Shown: in pieces, positions 15,104 through 22,947 of the stretch
How positions within the stretch are numbered: position 1 is the stretch's first letter
Layout of the letters: every line of letters begins with the position of its first letter
Source: JAFAVZ01 sp036009105
GTDB lineage: Bacteria > Acidobacteriota > Thermoanaerobaculia > Gp7-AA8
Reading direction: 5' to 3'
Assembly (NCBI GenBank): GCA_036009105.1
Contig: DASYMJ010000195.1
Span: 1 to 33,650 of the forward strand
DNA: 33,650 nucleotides
Position numbers and translations under genes: made by a program
The notes under the pieces: generated by a model
Databases searched by the model: none
The model's input: only the letters and a program-made list of their open reading frames with translations
What the model was told of the DNA's origin: nothing

Positions 15104-17581
15104 CTACCCGGTGAACCGGAACCTTGCCACCTCGGCCTCGAAGTCCTGGCCGCTGCGCACGATGCTCTGCACCGAGGTGTTGAACTCGCGGGCGATGGCG
15201 TCGTTCTGTTGGGCGATGTCGAGCATCGTCTTCGAGGCATCGGCGATGCGGTCCGTCTCGCGCATCTGGCTCTCCAGCAGGTCTCGCATGGCACGCGCGT
15301 CGTCGGCGATCTTCTCCAGCGCCGTGGTGATGCCGCGGCCGGCCTGCGACTGCTCGTCCGTCGCGTTGCGGACCTGCGCGGCGATCTCGCGCACGCGCTC
15401 CGCCTCCTGCGCGTGCAATTGCGTGCCGCGGGCCTGCTCGCGCGTGGCCCTGTTGATCTCCGCGATGTGATCCGACATCCGCGAGGTCACCTCGTGCAGG
15501 TGCCGGCTCGCCTTCGCCTGGTCGTCCAGCGCGCGCGAGATCTTGGTGGCCATCTCGTACGACTCCGACGCGCTGCCCACGATCTTGGTCAGCGACGAGG
15601 CCGCGTCTTCGGCCAGCCGCACGTTGTCCCGCACGCGGGCCACGCCTTCCTTCATCGCCGAGACGGCTTGCCTGGAGCTCATCTGCACGGCCTTGATGAT
15701 CGTGCCGATCTCCTTGGTCGAGCCGCGCGTCCGCTCGGCCAGCTGGCGGATCTCGTCCGCCACCACGGTGAAGCCCAGGCCGTGCTCGCCGGCCTGCGCG
15801 GCGATGATGGCGGCGTTGAGGGCGAGGAGGTTCGTCCGGTTCGTGATCTCCTCGATCACGTTGAGGATCTGGCTGATCTGCCCCACGCTCTTCTGCAACT
15901 CGTCCAGCACCGTCGCCGTCCGGTCCGTCATCTCCTCGGAGAGGTTGATGCCTTCCACCGTCCGCCCCACCGCCGCCCCGCCCGCCTCCGCGTCCTCCCG
16001 CACCTGGCGCGAGATCGATGCCGTGGCCTGCGAGGTCTGGCGCAGCTCCTCGATGGTGGAATCCATCTGCGAGACGAAGGAGAGCACCTCGTCGCCGATG
16101 CCGGCCAGCACGTCGGTCCCCTGCGACATCTCCCGCATCGAGGCGTTCATCTCCGTCGTCGAGGCGGACGTCTTCTCCACCGACTGAAAGAGGTAATCCA
16201 TGCTCCGCGCGACCTCCTCGGCCGAGGCCTGCAGCTCCATGGCGCGGCTGGAGGCGTCCTGGGTCAGGCCGCTCACCGTGTCCGCGGCGCTGAGCACCGT
16301 GGCGATGCCGCCGCGCACGTTCTCCACGGCGAGGGAGGAGCTCTCGGTCAACTCCGCCTGATCGCGCGCCCGCAGCAGCAGCCCCTCGGTGCCGCCGGTG
16401 ATGACGCGCACGCCCTGGGTGATGGTCGTGCCGCTGCCGCCGATGCGCCCCAGCAGGCGGCGGAGGTTCTGCCGCGTCTCGTCGAAGCTGTCCGCCAGCT
16501 GGCCGATCTCGTCATCGGAGAACACGCGCGACCGCGCGTCGAAGTTGCCCTGCGTCAGCTCGGCGGCGAGCGCGCGCAGATCATCGACCGGCCTGGTGAC
16601 GTCGCGCGCCAAAAAGTACGCCGCGGCGGCGAAGGCGATCATGGTGATGAGGGCGATGAGGAGCGTGTAGAAGGTGATCTGGCGCGGGATGTTCTCGTAC
16701 GGCGCCCAGGGGATGGAGAGCGCGAGCACCGCGCCGTTCTTCAACTGCGCGAAGCGGCTGACGTGGGGCGAGACGAACAGGGAGCTGTCCCCGTTGCGGA
16801 TGCGGCGGATCTGCCCGACCTCGTCCGCGGTCAGCGGGTCTTTGGTGCTGAGCTGCTCGCCCGTGGGCTGGATGAGGTGGAGTGAGTACTCCTTGGGGAT
16901 GTAGTCGCGCAGGTCATCCAGCTCGCGGGCATCCACTGTGGCCATGATGTTCGCGCTGTCGTAGAGCCGCTGGAAGCGCTGGTTCTCCGAGTTGATGGCC
17001 AGCTGCTCCAGGGACGTGGAGACCTTGGAGGAGACCATCTGCACCAGCACGGTCGCGGCGATGAGGAAGCTGCCGATGAAGACGAGCGCGATCTTGCGCC
17101 CGAGGGGCAGCTGCCGGCCGCTGTAGTGCACCGCTTGCGCACCCTTGCCGCGCTCCAGCAGGCGATGCTTCCCCGCCGCGTACGACCAGGCGGTGGAGGG
17201 GAAGCCGACGATGAGCGCCGCCACGGCGAAGTAACCGAGGCCGAGGGCGCTCCGCATCACCAGCAGCATGGCGAGGAGGGCGAAGAGCACGGCGCCGGCG
17301 ACCCAGGCGGTCGCGGCGACGGATTTCGTTTTCGCCAGCACGCGCGACATCGCGGCCGAGGGATCGTCCGTCGTCGTCTCCAGCTGCCGGAGGGGCTGGG
17401 TCAGGGTCCGCGCGTAAACGAGGCCGACGCCTGCATAAAGGGCGAGGAGGAGGAAGAGGACGATGGCCGCCGTGCCGGCGGTGAGGTGCACCAGCTGGGC
17501 GATGAAAACGAACGCCGCGGGGATCGTCACCGCCGCGGGCGGAACGATCAGCCAGAACAGGTAGCGACGGGTGAAAGGCAT
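15104..17581 (-). CDS. Methyl-accepting chemotaxis protein with multi-TM N-terminus
   Basis: This is an 825-aa chemoreceptor. The first 185 residues have about five hydrophobic segments, then comes an extracytoplasmic sensing stretch (about 190-325), a last TM (about 330-352), a HAMP domain (starting ARDVTRPVDDLRALAAELTQ) and a long coiled-coil signalling domain. The hairpin tip reads NRTNLLALNAAIIAAQAGEH, then GFTVVADEIRQLAERT, the site of CheA/CheW contact. In the tip the common NAAIEAA is NAAIIAA. No che genes are nearby, so it reports to a chemosensory array encoded elsewhere. The ligand is unknown. GATAAT lies 11 nt before the ATG. It is convergent with the channel gene. Confidence 0.93.
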   Translation of the reverse strand: MPFTRRYLFWLIVPPAAVTIPAAFVFIAQLVHLTAGTAAIVLFLLLALYAGVGLVYARTLTQPLRQLETTTDDPSAAMSRVLAKTKSVAATAWVAGAVLFALLAMLLVMRSALGLGYFAVAALIVGFPSTAWSYAAGKHRLLERGKGAQAVHYSGRQLPLGRKIALVFIGSFLIAATVLVQMVSSKVSTSLEQLAINSENQRFQRLYDSANIMATVDARELDDLRDYIPKEYSLHLIQPTGEQLSTKDPLTADEVGQIRRIRNGDSSLFVSPHVSRFAQLKNGAVLALSIPWAPYENIPRQITFYTLLIALITMIAFAAAAYFLARDVTRPVDDLRALAAELTQGNFDARSRVFSDDEIGQLADSFDETRQNLRRLLGRIGGSGTTITQGVRVITGGTEGLLLRARDQAELTESSSLAVENVRGGIATVLSAADTVSGLTQDASSRAMELQASAEEVARSMDYLFQSVEKTSASTTEMNASMREMSQGTDVLAGIGDEVLSFVSQMDSTIEELRQTSQATASISRQVREDAEAGGAAVGRTVEGINLSEEMTDRTATVLDELQKSVGQISQILNVIEEITNRTNLLALNAAIIAAQAGEHGLGFTVVADEIRQLAERTRGSTKEIGTIIKAVQMSSRQAVSAMKEGVARVRDNVRLAEDAASSLTKIVGSASESYEMATKISRALDDQAKASRHLHEVTSRMSDHIAEINRATREQARGTQLHAQEAERVREIAAQVRNATDEQSQAGRGITTALEKIADDARAMRDLLESQMRETDRIADASKTMLDIAQQNDAIAREFNTSVQSIVRSGQDFEAEVARFRFTG

Positions 17582-17592
17582 GAAGAGCGGAA

Positions 17593-17598
17593 ATTATC
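17593..17598 (-). promoter_or_regulatory. Putative -10 element (GATAAT) of the chemoreceptor gene
   Basis: GATAAT on the minus strand lies 11 nt before the ATG with no Shine-Dalgarno site between. Confidence 0.4.
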
Positions 17599-17640
17599 GC
17601 ACTGGTCCTGCCGCACGCCGTAGCCGGTGATGGCGCCCGC

Positions 17641-19068
17641 TCACTCACACGCCGCGGCGGTGCTGGCCAGGCCGGCCGTGATGGTGAAGCAGCTCGCCTT
17701 GCCGGTCGTGGTGGCGCGGTAGGGGCCGGGGGGGAGGTGGACGGCGCCCCAGAAGCCGCTGCCATCCGCGGTCGCGATGCGCAGCTGGTGCGTGGCGAGG
17801 TTCTCGATGGTGATGCTGGCGCCGTCCGCGGCGAAGCCCATCACGTGGCCGTCATGCGCCGTGTTCTCCGGCGTCGGCACGCGGACGGGGAAGAGGCGGC
17901 TGCGCACCAGGGCGAAGAAGTCGGTCGACTTCGAGGCGGCGGCCATGGAGAAGAAGAGCACGCCGTCCGCCCCGCTGCCGGTCGCGCGCCGGATCTGGGC
18001 CAGCGTGCCGCGCGTCGAGTTGAGGTACGAGCCGATGCCGATGACGGAGATGCGGCCGGCATCGCGCGCCACCGCGGCGGTGAAGCGCGACCAGTCATCG
18101 AACTGCGCCGCTTCCTTCTTCTTGTGCTCGCGCTTGTAGTCCATCGGCGCGAGCAGATCGAGCAGCCCCTCCTCGCTCCAGCTCTTCCAGTCCTGGAAGA
18201 CGTAGGAGTAGGCGTCGGTGTTGGCGAAGCCGCCCGCCGCGCGCGGGCCGGGGCCGTAGCAGATGACCGCCGCGGAGACGCGCACCGCCGGCCGTACCGC
18301 TTTGACGCTGATGTAGAGCCGGCGCAGGAAGTTCGTGACCTGGTCCCGCCGCCACTGGCTCCACTGCCGGTCGCGCGGCCGGGGCTTTCCGCTCCCGCCG
18401 TACCGCGCGTGGAAGCGGCGCAGGCTGACCGCGTTGTAGCCGACGTTCGCGCCGGGCGACTCGGGGTAGCGGATGCGGTCGAGATGGATGCCATCCAGCT
18501 CGTACTGCTTCACCAGATGGGCGAGCACGTCCACCGTGTACGCCGCGGCTTCGGGGTGCCCCAGGTCGAGGTACCAGTCGTTGCCGAAGCGGCGCGTGCC
18601 GGTGTTGGTCGCGGTGGCCCACTGCCGGTCATCGGTATAGGGCGCGTTGGTGGCCGGGTTCCAGACGTGGCGGAGGAAGACGTGCGCCGGATCGCGCGGC
18701 GGCCGCTCGCCGCGCCAGATGGCGCCGACGATCACGAAAGCGTGTACCTCCACCCGATGCGCATGCGCTGCCGCGATCAATTCTCTCAATGGATCGTAGG
18801 TCGGCCTGCCCTGCGCGTCGGGCTCTCCGAACCCGCTCACCTCCGGCAACGGCTCCTTCGCATCGAGGTACCACGCGTCGCCTCTTCGCCGCACCTGGAC
18901 GAAGACGGCGTTCGCGTTCGAGGCGAGGGCGGCGTCGACGATGCGCGCTACGTCTTCCCGGCGCGCAAAAGGGGAGTTGAAGGTGTCGACCCAGAAGGCG
19001 CGGTACTCTGCCGCGTCCCGCGCCAGGGCGGGGAGGGCGAGGAGCAGCAACAGCGCGAGGCGACGCAT
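17641..19068 (-). CDS. GHL10-type glycosyl hydrolase-like secreted protein
   Basis: This 475-aa protein starts at ATG 19068, which places a signal peptide (RRLALLLLLALPALA) at the extreme N-terminus. The mature part begins EYRAFWVDTFNSPF, characteristic of GHL10 (PF02638), and continues as a TIM-barrel with NANAVFVQVRRRGDAWY, PLRELIAAAHAHRVEVHAF, YELDGIHLDRIRYP and VSAAVICYGPGP. The last 70 residues form a separate beta-rich domain with one Cys pair. Relatives act on glycans in the envelope, some on peptidoglycan; the substrate here is not established. TACAAT lies 10 nt before the ATG. It is divergent from a YkuD lipoprotein gene, and a 13-bp direct repeat stands near both starts. Confidence 0.85.
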   Translation of the reverse strand: MRRLALLLLLALPALARDAAEYRAFWVDTFNSPFARREDVARIVDAALASNANAVFVQVRRRGDAWYLDAKEPLPEVSGFGEPDAQGRPTYDPLRELIAAAHAHRVEVHAFVIVGAIWRGERPPRDPAHVFLRHVWNPATNAPYTDDRQWATATNTGTRRFGNDWYLDLGHPEAAAYTVDVLAHLVKQYELDGIHLDRIRYPESPGANVGYNAVSLRRFHARYGGSGKPRPRDRQWSQWRRDQVTNFLRRLYISVKAVRPAVRVSAAVICYGPGPRAAGGFANTDAYSYVFQDWKSWSEEGLLDLLAPMDYKREHKKKEAAQFDDWSRFTAAVARDAGRISVIGIGSYLNSTRGTLAQIRRATGSGADGVLFFSMAAASKSTDFFALVRSRLFPVRVPTPENTAHDGHVMGFAADGASITIENLATHQLRIATADGSGFWGAVHLPPGPYRATTTGKASCFTITAGLASTAAACE

Positions 19069-19078
19069 CCGGGCAGCG

Positions 19079-19084
19079 ATTGTA
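19079..19084 (-). promoter_or_regulatory. Putative -10 element (TACAAT) of the GHL10 gene
   Basis: TACAAT on the minus strand lies 10 nt before the ATG at 19068. It overlaps the first copy of the repeat TTGTAGACTCCGC. Confidence 0.5.
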
Positions 19085-19208
19085 GACTCCGCCTGCTCCG
19101 CTCGGGGTTGCGGTGATGGGGTAGGGAACCCGCCGGCCGGACACGCCTCTCCGGGAGGAGTCATGCCGTTCACGCCGCGGGGCGGGTGAGCAAGCTTGTA
19201 GACTCCGC
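19080..19208. repeat. Pair of 13-bp direct repeats in the divergent promoter region
   Basis: TTGTAGACTCCGC occurs at 19080-19092 and again at 19196-19208, 116 bp apart, one next to each divergent start codon. In the second copy TAGACT serves as the likely -10 of the lipoprotein gene; in the first, the opposite strand gives TACAAT for the GHL10 gene. The exact repetition suggests duplication of a promoter segment or a shared regulatory site. Confidence 0.6.
19199..19204 (+). promoter_or_regulatory. Putative -10 element (TAGACT) of the YkuD lipoprotein gene
   Basis: TAGACT ends 10 nt before the ATG at 19215; there is no Shine-Dalgarno site. Confidence 0.4.
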
Positions 19209-19214
19209 TCCGCC

Positions 19215-19862
19215 ATGCGCCTGGTTCTGGTTTGTGCCCTTCTCCTCGCCGCCTGTTCGTCTCCCCGCCAGTTGGTCGTGGTCACCACGCCTGACTGGAG
19301 CGCGGTGGACGGCACCTTGCGCATGTATGAACGCGCCGGCTCTTCGTGGCGGCAGGTCGGCGCCGATGTGCCGGTAGTGGTCGGCCGGCGCGGCCTCGCC
19401 CCACTCGGCGAGAAGAAGGAGGGCGACGGCCGCTCGCCGTCCGGCCGCCTGGCCATCGGCCCCGCCTTCGGCTTCGCCCCCACCTCCGACCTCCGTCTGC
19501 CCTACCGCCCTCTCCTCGAAACGACGGAATGCGTGGACGACGTCAACTCCCGCTTCTACAACGCGATCATGGAGCGCGACGCGGACGCGGACTGGCAAAG
19601 CTCCGAAAAGATGCGCCACGTCGACCAATACCGCCTCGGCGCCGTCTTGCAGCACAACCCGAAAGGCCAGCCCGGCAAAGGCTCCTGCATCTTCCTGCAC
19701 ATCTGGACCGCCCCCTCCCACGGCACCGCCGGCTGCACCGCCATGCCCGAATCGGACCTGACCCGCCTCCTCCACTGGCTCGACCCCGCCGCCCACCCGG
19801 ACCTCGTGCAATTGCCGTCAGCGGAGTACGAGCGGGTGAAGGGAGGGTGGGGGTTGCCGTGA
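19215..19862 (+). CDS. YkuD-family L,D-transpeptidase-like lipoprotein
   Basis: This 215-aa protein has a lipobox (LLLAACSS, Cys14), so it should be lipid-anchored outside the cytoplasm. The domain resembles the COG3786 branch of YkuD proteins: GRRGLAPLGEKKEGDGRSPSG near residue 60, then the catalytic region IFLHIWTAPSHGTAGCTAM with His about 30 residues before the end of the core and the nucleophilic Cys in TAGCTA. It probably acts on peptidoglycan stem peptides or crosslinks. It is divergent from the GHL10 gene and lies next to a duplicated promoter element, which suggests joint expression of two wall-active proteins. ATG 19215 is chosen because it begins the signal sequence. Confidence 0.88.
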   Translation: MRLVLVCALLLAACSSPRQLVVVTTPDWSAVDGTLRMYERAGSSWRQVGADVPVVVGRRGLAPLGEKKEGDGRSPSGRLAIGPAFGFAPTSDLRLPYRPLLETTECVDDVNSRFYNAIMERDADADWQSSEKMRHVDQYRLGAVLQHNPKGQPGKGSCIFLHIWTAPSHGTAGCTAMPESDLTRLLHWLDPAAHPDLVQLPSAEYERVKGGWGLP

Positions 19863-19867
19863 GGGAC

Positions 19868-20036
19868 ATGCGGCTCCTTCTCGCAGCGCTCCTTCTCAGC
19901 GGCCGCACCGCCCCCAGTTCGCGTGCGCGAAGGCGAATACGAATCACGTGCGGAGCGCGAGGGCGACGAGACCATGGTGGCTGCTCCGAGCCGCGTTTCG
20001 GCGCTGCAGCTGACACGCCTTCCGGCGTGCAGCTGA
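19868..20036 (+). pseudogene. Small exported-protein reading frame with a likely frameshift
   Basis: ATG 19868 opens with a signal-like MRLLLAALLLS, after which the frame turns into Arg-rich, non-protein-like sequence. The frame shifted by one base continues as SAAAPPPVRVREGEYESRAE and further to a TGA at 20034-20036, which reads like a short mature secreted peptide. A one-base frameshift near 19895-19900 would join the two into a product of about 55 residues. It begins 6 bp after the YkuD lipoprotein stop, in the same direction. Either it is a decayed gene or a sequencing error; I recognise no family. Confidence 0.3.
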
Positions 20037-20127
20037 GCGACGCCGCCTGCATCCGTCTTGCGTGGCGAACGTAGTTCTTCCGTTATGCGCACGGAATCGA
20101 GAAGGGGAACGTTGAGTTGCTCGTCAT

Positions 20128-20754
20128 ATGGCACGTGCGCCTGACGTTGACGAGTACGCTCATGTGCGGGCGCTCACAAGATATGCGTTGCCGCGCTGCT
20201 TGCATATCGCCATTGCAGCCCGCAATCTGATGGCAATCGAGCGATTCGTCGGTCGTATCGAGCTGGTCCTTCCCTGTCGCGGTCCCAATCCGGCGGTGCG
20301 CGTGGAAGCGTACGAGCTTCCGGCGCCAGACGCCAGACTACCGATCTGGGACCACCCGGGAGCCGGCATCCTGCGTCAGGCGTTGCAGGTATGGGTGCAT
20401 GTTGACGATCGCCGTTATCGTGCCGCGTACTCGAGCGCGTTTCCTGAGCATGACGTCGCGAACCGCGTGCTCGATCACGTCATGAATCGCCGAGTGGCGC
20501 GCCTGAAGGGATTCAATTATCTGCGGGTGGTTCCTATCTCGCGCGGCGCGAATTCGAGCAGCGGCGGGTTGAGTGAGAAATGGGCGGTCGCCTATCACTC
20601 CACGCCGGACATGGTTGCGAGGAACCAGGCCGACGCATCGTTTGTCCAGTTTGCCGACCTGGCTGACATCGTAAAAATGATGGATGTAAAAACGGGCGGC
20701 TCGCTGCAGGACCCGGTGAATGATGCACAGGCGTGGGTCACACCACGCAAGTAG
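20128..20754 (+). CDS. Orphan protein of unknown function
   Basis: This 208-aa soluble protein has no signal peptide or membrane segment, and I do not recognise it. The composition is ordinary for a folded alpha/beta protein, with segments such as GRIELVLPCRGPNPAVRVE, ALQVWVHVDDRRYRAAY and FVQFADLADIVKMMDV. Codon use differs from its neighbours, with more A/T-ending codons, and the surrounding DNA (19900-20760) is also less GC-rich, which suggests relatively recent acquisition. No Shine-Dalgarno site is seen before ATG 20128. It sits alone between a decayed reading frame and the histidine kinase pair, separated from both. Confidence 0.55.
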   Translation: MARAPDVDEYAHVRALTRYALPRCLHIAIAARNLMAIERFVGRIELVLPCRGPNPAVRVEAYELPAPDARLPIWDHPGAGILRQALQVWVHVDDRRYRAAYSSAFPEHDVANRVLDHVMNRRVARLKGFNYLRVVPISRGANSSSGGLSEKWAVAYHSTPDMVARNQADASFVQFADLADIVKMMDVKTGGSLQDPVNDAQAWVTPRK

Positions 20755-20883
20755 CGTTGCGCCGATGCCGTAGCTGCCCAATCGACCCTCCAGCCAACGC
20801 CGGTCGCCGCTCCGTGCGCGGCCGCTCACGTGACATCTGCGCAAAGACCCGGCAAACGGCCGAAGGGTTCGAAAGCCGGCGGG

Positions 20884-20889
20884 TATCAT
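20884..20889 (+). promoter_or_regulatory. Putative -10 element (TATCAT) of the histidine kinase pair
   Basis: TATCAT ends 6 nt before a GTG (20896) and 15 nt before the ATG (20905). Either gives a very short leader. Confidence 0.4.
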
Positions 20890-20904
20890 CCTCCGGTGCG
20901 GGCC

Positions 20905-21978
20905 ATGCTCAAGCAAGCGGTGCTCATCGTCGCCGGTTGGGTGGTGGTGGGGGTGTTCCTCGCCACGCAGCACCATCTGATCCTCACCGCGCCGGCGGCG
21001 GATGTGCCGCAGCGGCTGTCCGACCTCATCGTGGTCATGGCCATCTGGATGGTCCTGACCCCGTCGGTGCTGGCCATCGCGGACCGGCTTCCTCTCAAGC
21101 CGCCCCAGACCATGCGCAATCTCGGGCTCCTCATCGCCATCGGGCTGCTGTTCGCCGCGGCACGCTCGGCCATCGACCTCTCCCTGCCGCTGCTGCTCCA
21201 TGGCGACCTGGTGACGCCCCGGGGACTGCGGCATGGCTTCCTGCTGCTCCTCCATCCGCACTTCCTGCTCTTCGCGCTGATCGTCGGCATCGCCCATTTC
21301 GTGCGGCTGCAGAGGGAGGCGGGCGATCAGCGGCGGCGCGAGGCGCAGTGCGAGGCCGATCTGGCCAAGGCGCATCTGCGCCGTCTGCGCGCCGACCTCC
21401 AGCCGCACTTCCTCTTCAACACGCTCAACGCCATCGCCGCGCTGGTGCACACCGACCCCGCGGCGGCGGAGCGGACCCTGGCCACGCTCTCCGACCTCCT
21501 CCGCCGTTCCCTGGAGGCGGGCGACCGGCTGGAGGTGAGCGTCGCCGAGGACCTCGACTTCATCGACCGCTATCTCGACGTCCAGCGCACGCGCTTCGGC
21601 GGGCGGATGCGCGCCACGGTGGAAGCCGAGCCGGAGGTGATGGACGCCCTGTTGCCGCCGCTGCTGCTGCAGCCGCTGGTCGAGAACGCGATCGTGCACG
21701 GCGTGGCGCGGCGGGCCGACGGCGGCAAGGTGACGGTGCGCCTCTTCCGCGAGGGGGACGACCTCCGCCTCCAGGTCCGCGATGACGGCCCCGGCAGCGA
21801 CGAGGCCGCCCTCTTCCGCGGAGACAGCATCGGCGTGCCGAACACCAAGGCGCGCCTGGAGTACCTCTACGGCGCGCGGCAGTCGCTCGCCTTCCGCCGC
21901 GAGTCGGGCGAGTTCGTGGCCGACGTCCGCATCCCCTTCCACCGCATCGCCGTGACGCCGTTGCCGGTGGCCTCATGA
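20905..21978 (+). CDS. LytS/YehU-type sensor histidine kinase (intact member of a pair)
   Basis: This 357-aa membrane kinase has four hydrophobic segments in the first 130 residues, a short coiled coil and a His_kinase-type dimerisation box LQPHFLFNTLNAIA with the phospho-acceptor His168. The ATP-binding core is complete: LLQPLVENAIVHG (N box), VRDDGPGS (G1) and GVPNTKARLEYLYG (G2). Such kinases normally phosphorylate a LytTR response regulator; none is in this window. ATG 20905 is annotated; GTG 20896, three codons upstream, is an alternative that would suit a leaderless mRNA. Its stop overlaps the start of the next kinase gene as ATGA, so the two are translationally coupled. Confidence 0.9.
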   Translation: MLKQAVLIVAGWVVVGVFLATQHHLILTAPAADVPQRLSDLIVVMAIWMVLTPSVLAIADRLPLKPPQTMRNLGLLIAIGLLFAAARSAIDLSLPLLLHGDLVTPRGLRHGFLLLLHPHFLLFALIVGIAHFVRLQREAGDQRRREAQCEADLAKAHLRRLRADLQPHFLFNTLNAIAALVHTDPAAAERTLATLSDLLRRSLEAGDRLEVSVAEDLDFIDRYLDVQRTRFGGRMRATVEAEPEVMDALLPPLLLQPLVENAIVHGVARRADGGKVTVRLFREGDDLRLQVRDDGPGSDEAALFRGDSIGVPNTKARLEYLYGARQSLAFRRESGEFVADVRIPFHRIAVTPLPVAS

Positions 21979-22937
21979 CGCGGCGCCGCGTCATCGAGCT
22001 GCTGTGGGGCACAGTCGTGTTGCTGGTGCTCGCGATGGTGGCCGCGATCTTCTCCACCATCGAGTTCTACAGCCGCATGCGCGTGATCCACGGCGAGGAT
22101 CTGCTGTGGGACGAGGTGCTGCTGTACCAGATGACGTACAGCGTGATGTGGGCCCTCTTCGCGCCGATGGTGATCGCGCTCTCCGAGCGGTTCCCCCTGC
22201 GCAACGCGCTCAACGTCGCGATCATGACGGCCTCGGTGCCCGCCATCTCGCTGGTGCGCACCGCCGTCGGCAGCGCCTTTCTGGAGATCTCCGAGGGGAG
22301 GTGGCCGACCATGGAATTAGCCATTCGCTCGTACCACATCCGCTTCCACCGCAACATGTTCTACGCGGCTGTGATCATCGGGGTGACCAACCTGCTGCGC
22401 GCCTATCGGGAGGACGCGGAGCGGGAGCGGCGGGCGGCGGAGCTGGAGGCGCGGCTGGCCAGGGAGCAGGTGGAGCAGTTGCGGATGAAGCTGCAGCCGC
22501 AGTTCCTCTTCGCCACGCTGCGCACCATCGGCGGCCTGGTGCGCACCGATCCGGCCGCCGCGGACCACATGCTGGTCGCGCTCAGCACGCTGCTCCGCCG
22601 CAACCTCGATTTCCGCGAGCGCTCCTCCGTCACCCTGGCCGAGGAGCTGGAGTTCGTGGACCGCTACCTCGGATTGCAGGGCGTGCCGTTCCGCGTGGAG
22701 CTGGATGACGAGCTGCTCGGCATCCAGGTCCCGCCGATGTTCCTGCAGCCGCTCGTGGACGAGGCGGTCGCGCGCGGCGGGCCGATCGCCATCGCCGGCC
22801 GGGCGTCGGGGGACGAGCTGGAGCTGGAGGTGCGGGCGGATGGGGCAGTTGCTGGTTGCTCGTTGCGGGTCGCCGGTAGAGACGACGAGGCGCGAGCGAC
22901 CCACAACCGGCAACCAGCAGCTGTCCCTCTGCGTTAG
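21975..22937 (+). CDS. Degenerate LytS/YehU-type histidine kinase paralogue (probable pseudokinase)
   Basis: This 320-aa paralogue of the preceding kinase has about four transmembrane segments (residues 1-140) and a coiled coil. The box that should hold the phospho-acceptor reads LQPQFLFATLRTIG, so His is Gln176 and the following Asn is Ala. In the N box LVENAIVHG has become LVDEAVARG, losing the Mg-ATP Asn. The protein ends before the G boxes; its last 30 residues are encoded by an inverted heptamer repeat. It should neither autophosphorylate nor bind ATP normally. The membrane and dimerisation parts are intact, and the ATGA overlap keeps expression coupled, so a regulatory heterodimer partner is plausible. 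A decaying gene is the alternative. Confidence 0.8.
   Translation: MTRRRVIELLWGTVVLLVLAMVAAIFSTIEFYSRMRVIHGEDLLWDEVLLYQMTYSVMWALFAPMVIALSERFPLRNALNVAIMTASVPAISLVRTAVGSAFLEISEGRWPTMELAIRSYHIRFHRNMFYAAVIIGVTNLLRAYREDAERERRAAELEARLAREQVEQLRMKLQPQFLFATLRTIGGLVRTDPAAADHMLVALSTLLRRNLDFRERSSVTLAEELEFVDRYLGLQGVPFRVELDDELLGIQVPPMFLQPLVDEAVARGGPIAIAGRASGDELELEVRADGAVAGCSLRVAGRDDEARATHNRQPAAVPLR
22846..22923. repeat. Inverted repeat of 7-bp units (GTTGCTG type) at the end of the pseudokinase gene
   Basis: The left arm 22846-22873 pairs with 22896-22923 over 28 bp with four mismatches and a 22-nt loop. The left arm reads as heptamers GTTGCTG, GTTGCTC, GTTGCGG, GTCGCCG; the right arm gives GAGCGAC, CCACAAC, CGGCAAC, CAGCAGC. 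The 17-bp string GTTGCTGGTTGCTCGTT (22848-22864) recurs exactly at 27252-27268. The repeat lies within the coding frame of the kinase paralogue and ends 14 bp before its stop codon. Confidence 0.8.
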
Positions 22938-22940
22938 CAT
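22935..22940 (+). promoter_or_regulatory. Putative -10 element (TAGCAT) of the LamG-like lipoprotein gene
   Basis: TAGCAT overlaps the stop codon of the kinase paralogue and ends 7 nt before the ATG at 22948. There is no Shine-Dalgarno site. Confidence 0.4.
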
Positions 22941-22947
22941 CAACTTC

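Noticed and set aside
15209..16885. Long plus-strand open frame within the chemoreceptor gene
   Set aside because: Arg/His/Leu-rich shadow of the canonical signalling domain on the other strand.
19163..19189. Eight-codon leader peptide (MPFTPRGG) with a GGAGG site upstream of the YkuD lipoprotein gene
   Set aside because: Too short to judge, and the predicted promoter of the lipoprotein gene lies downstream of it, so it would not be on that mRNA.
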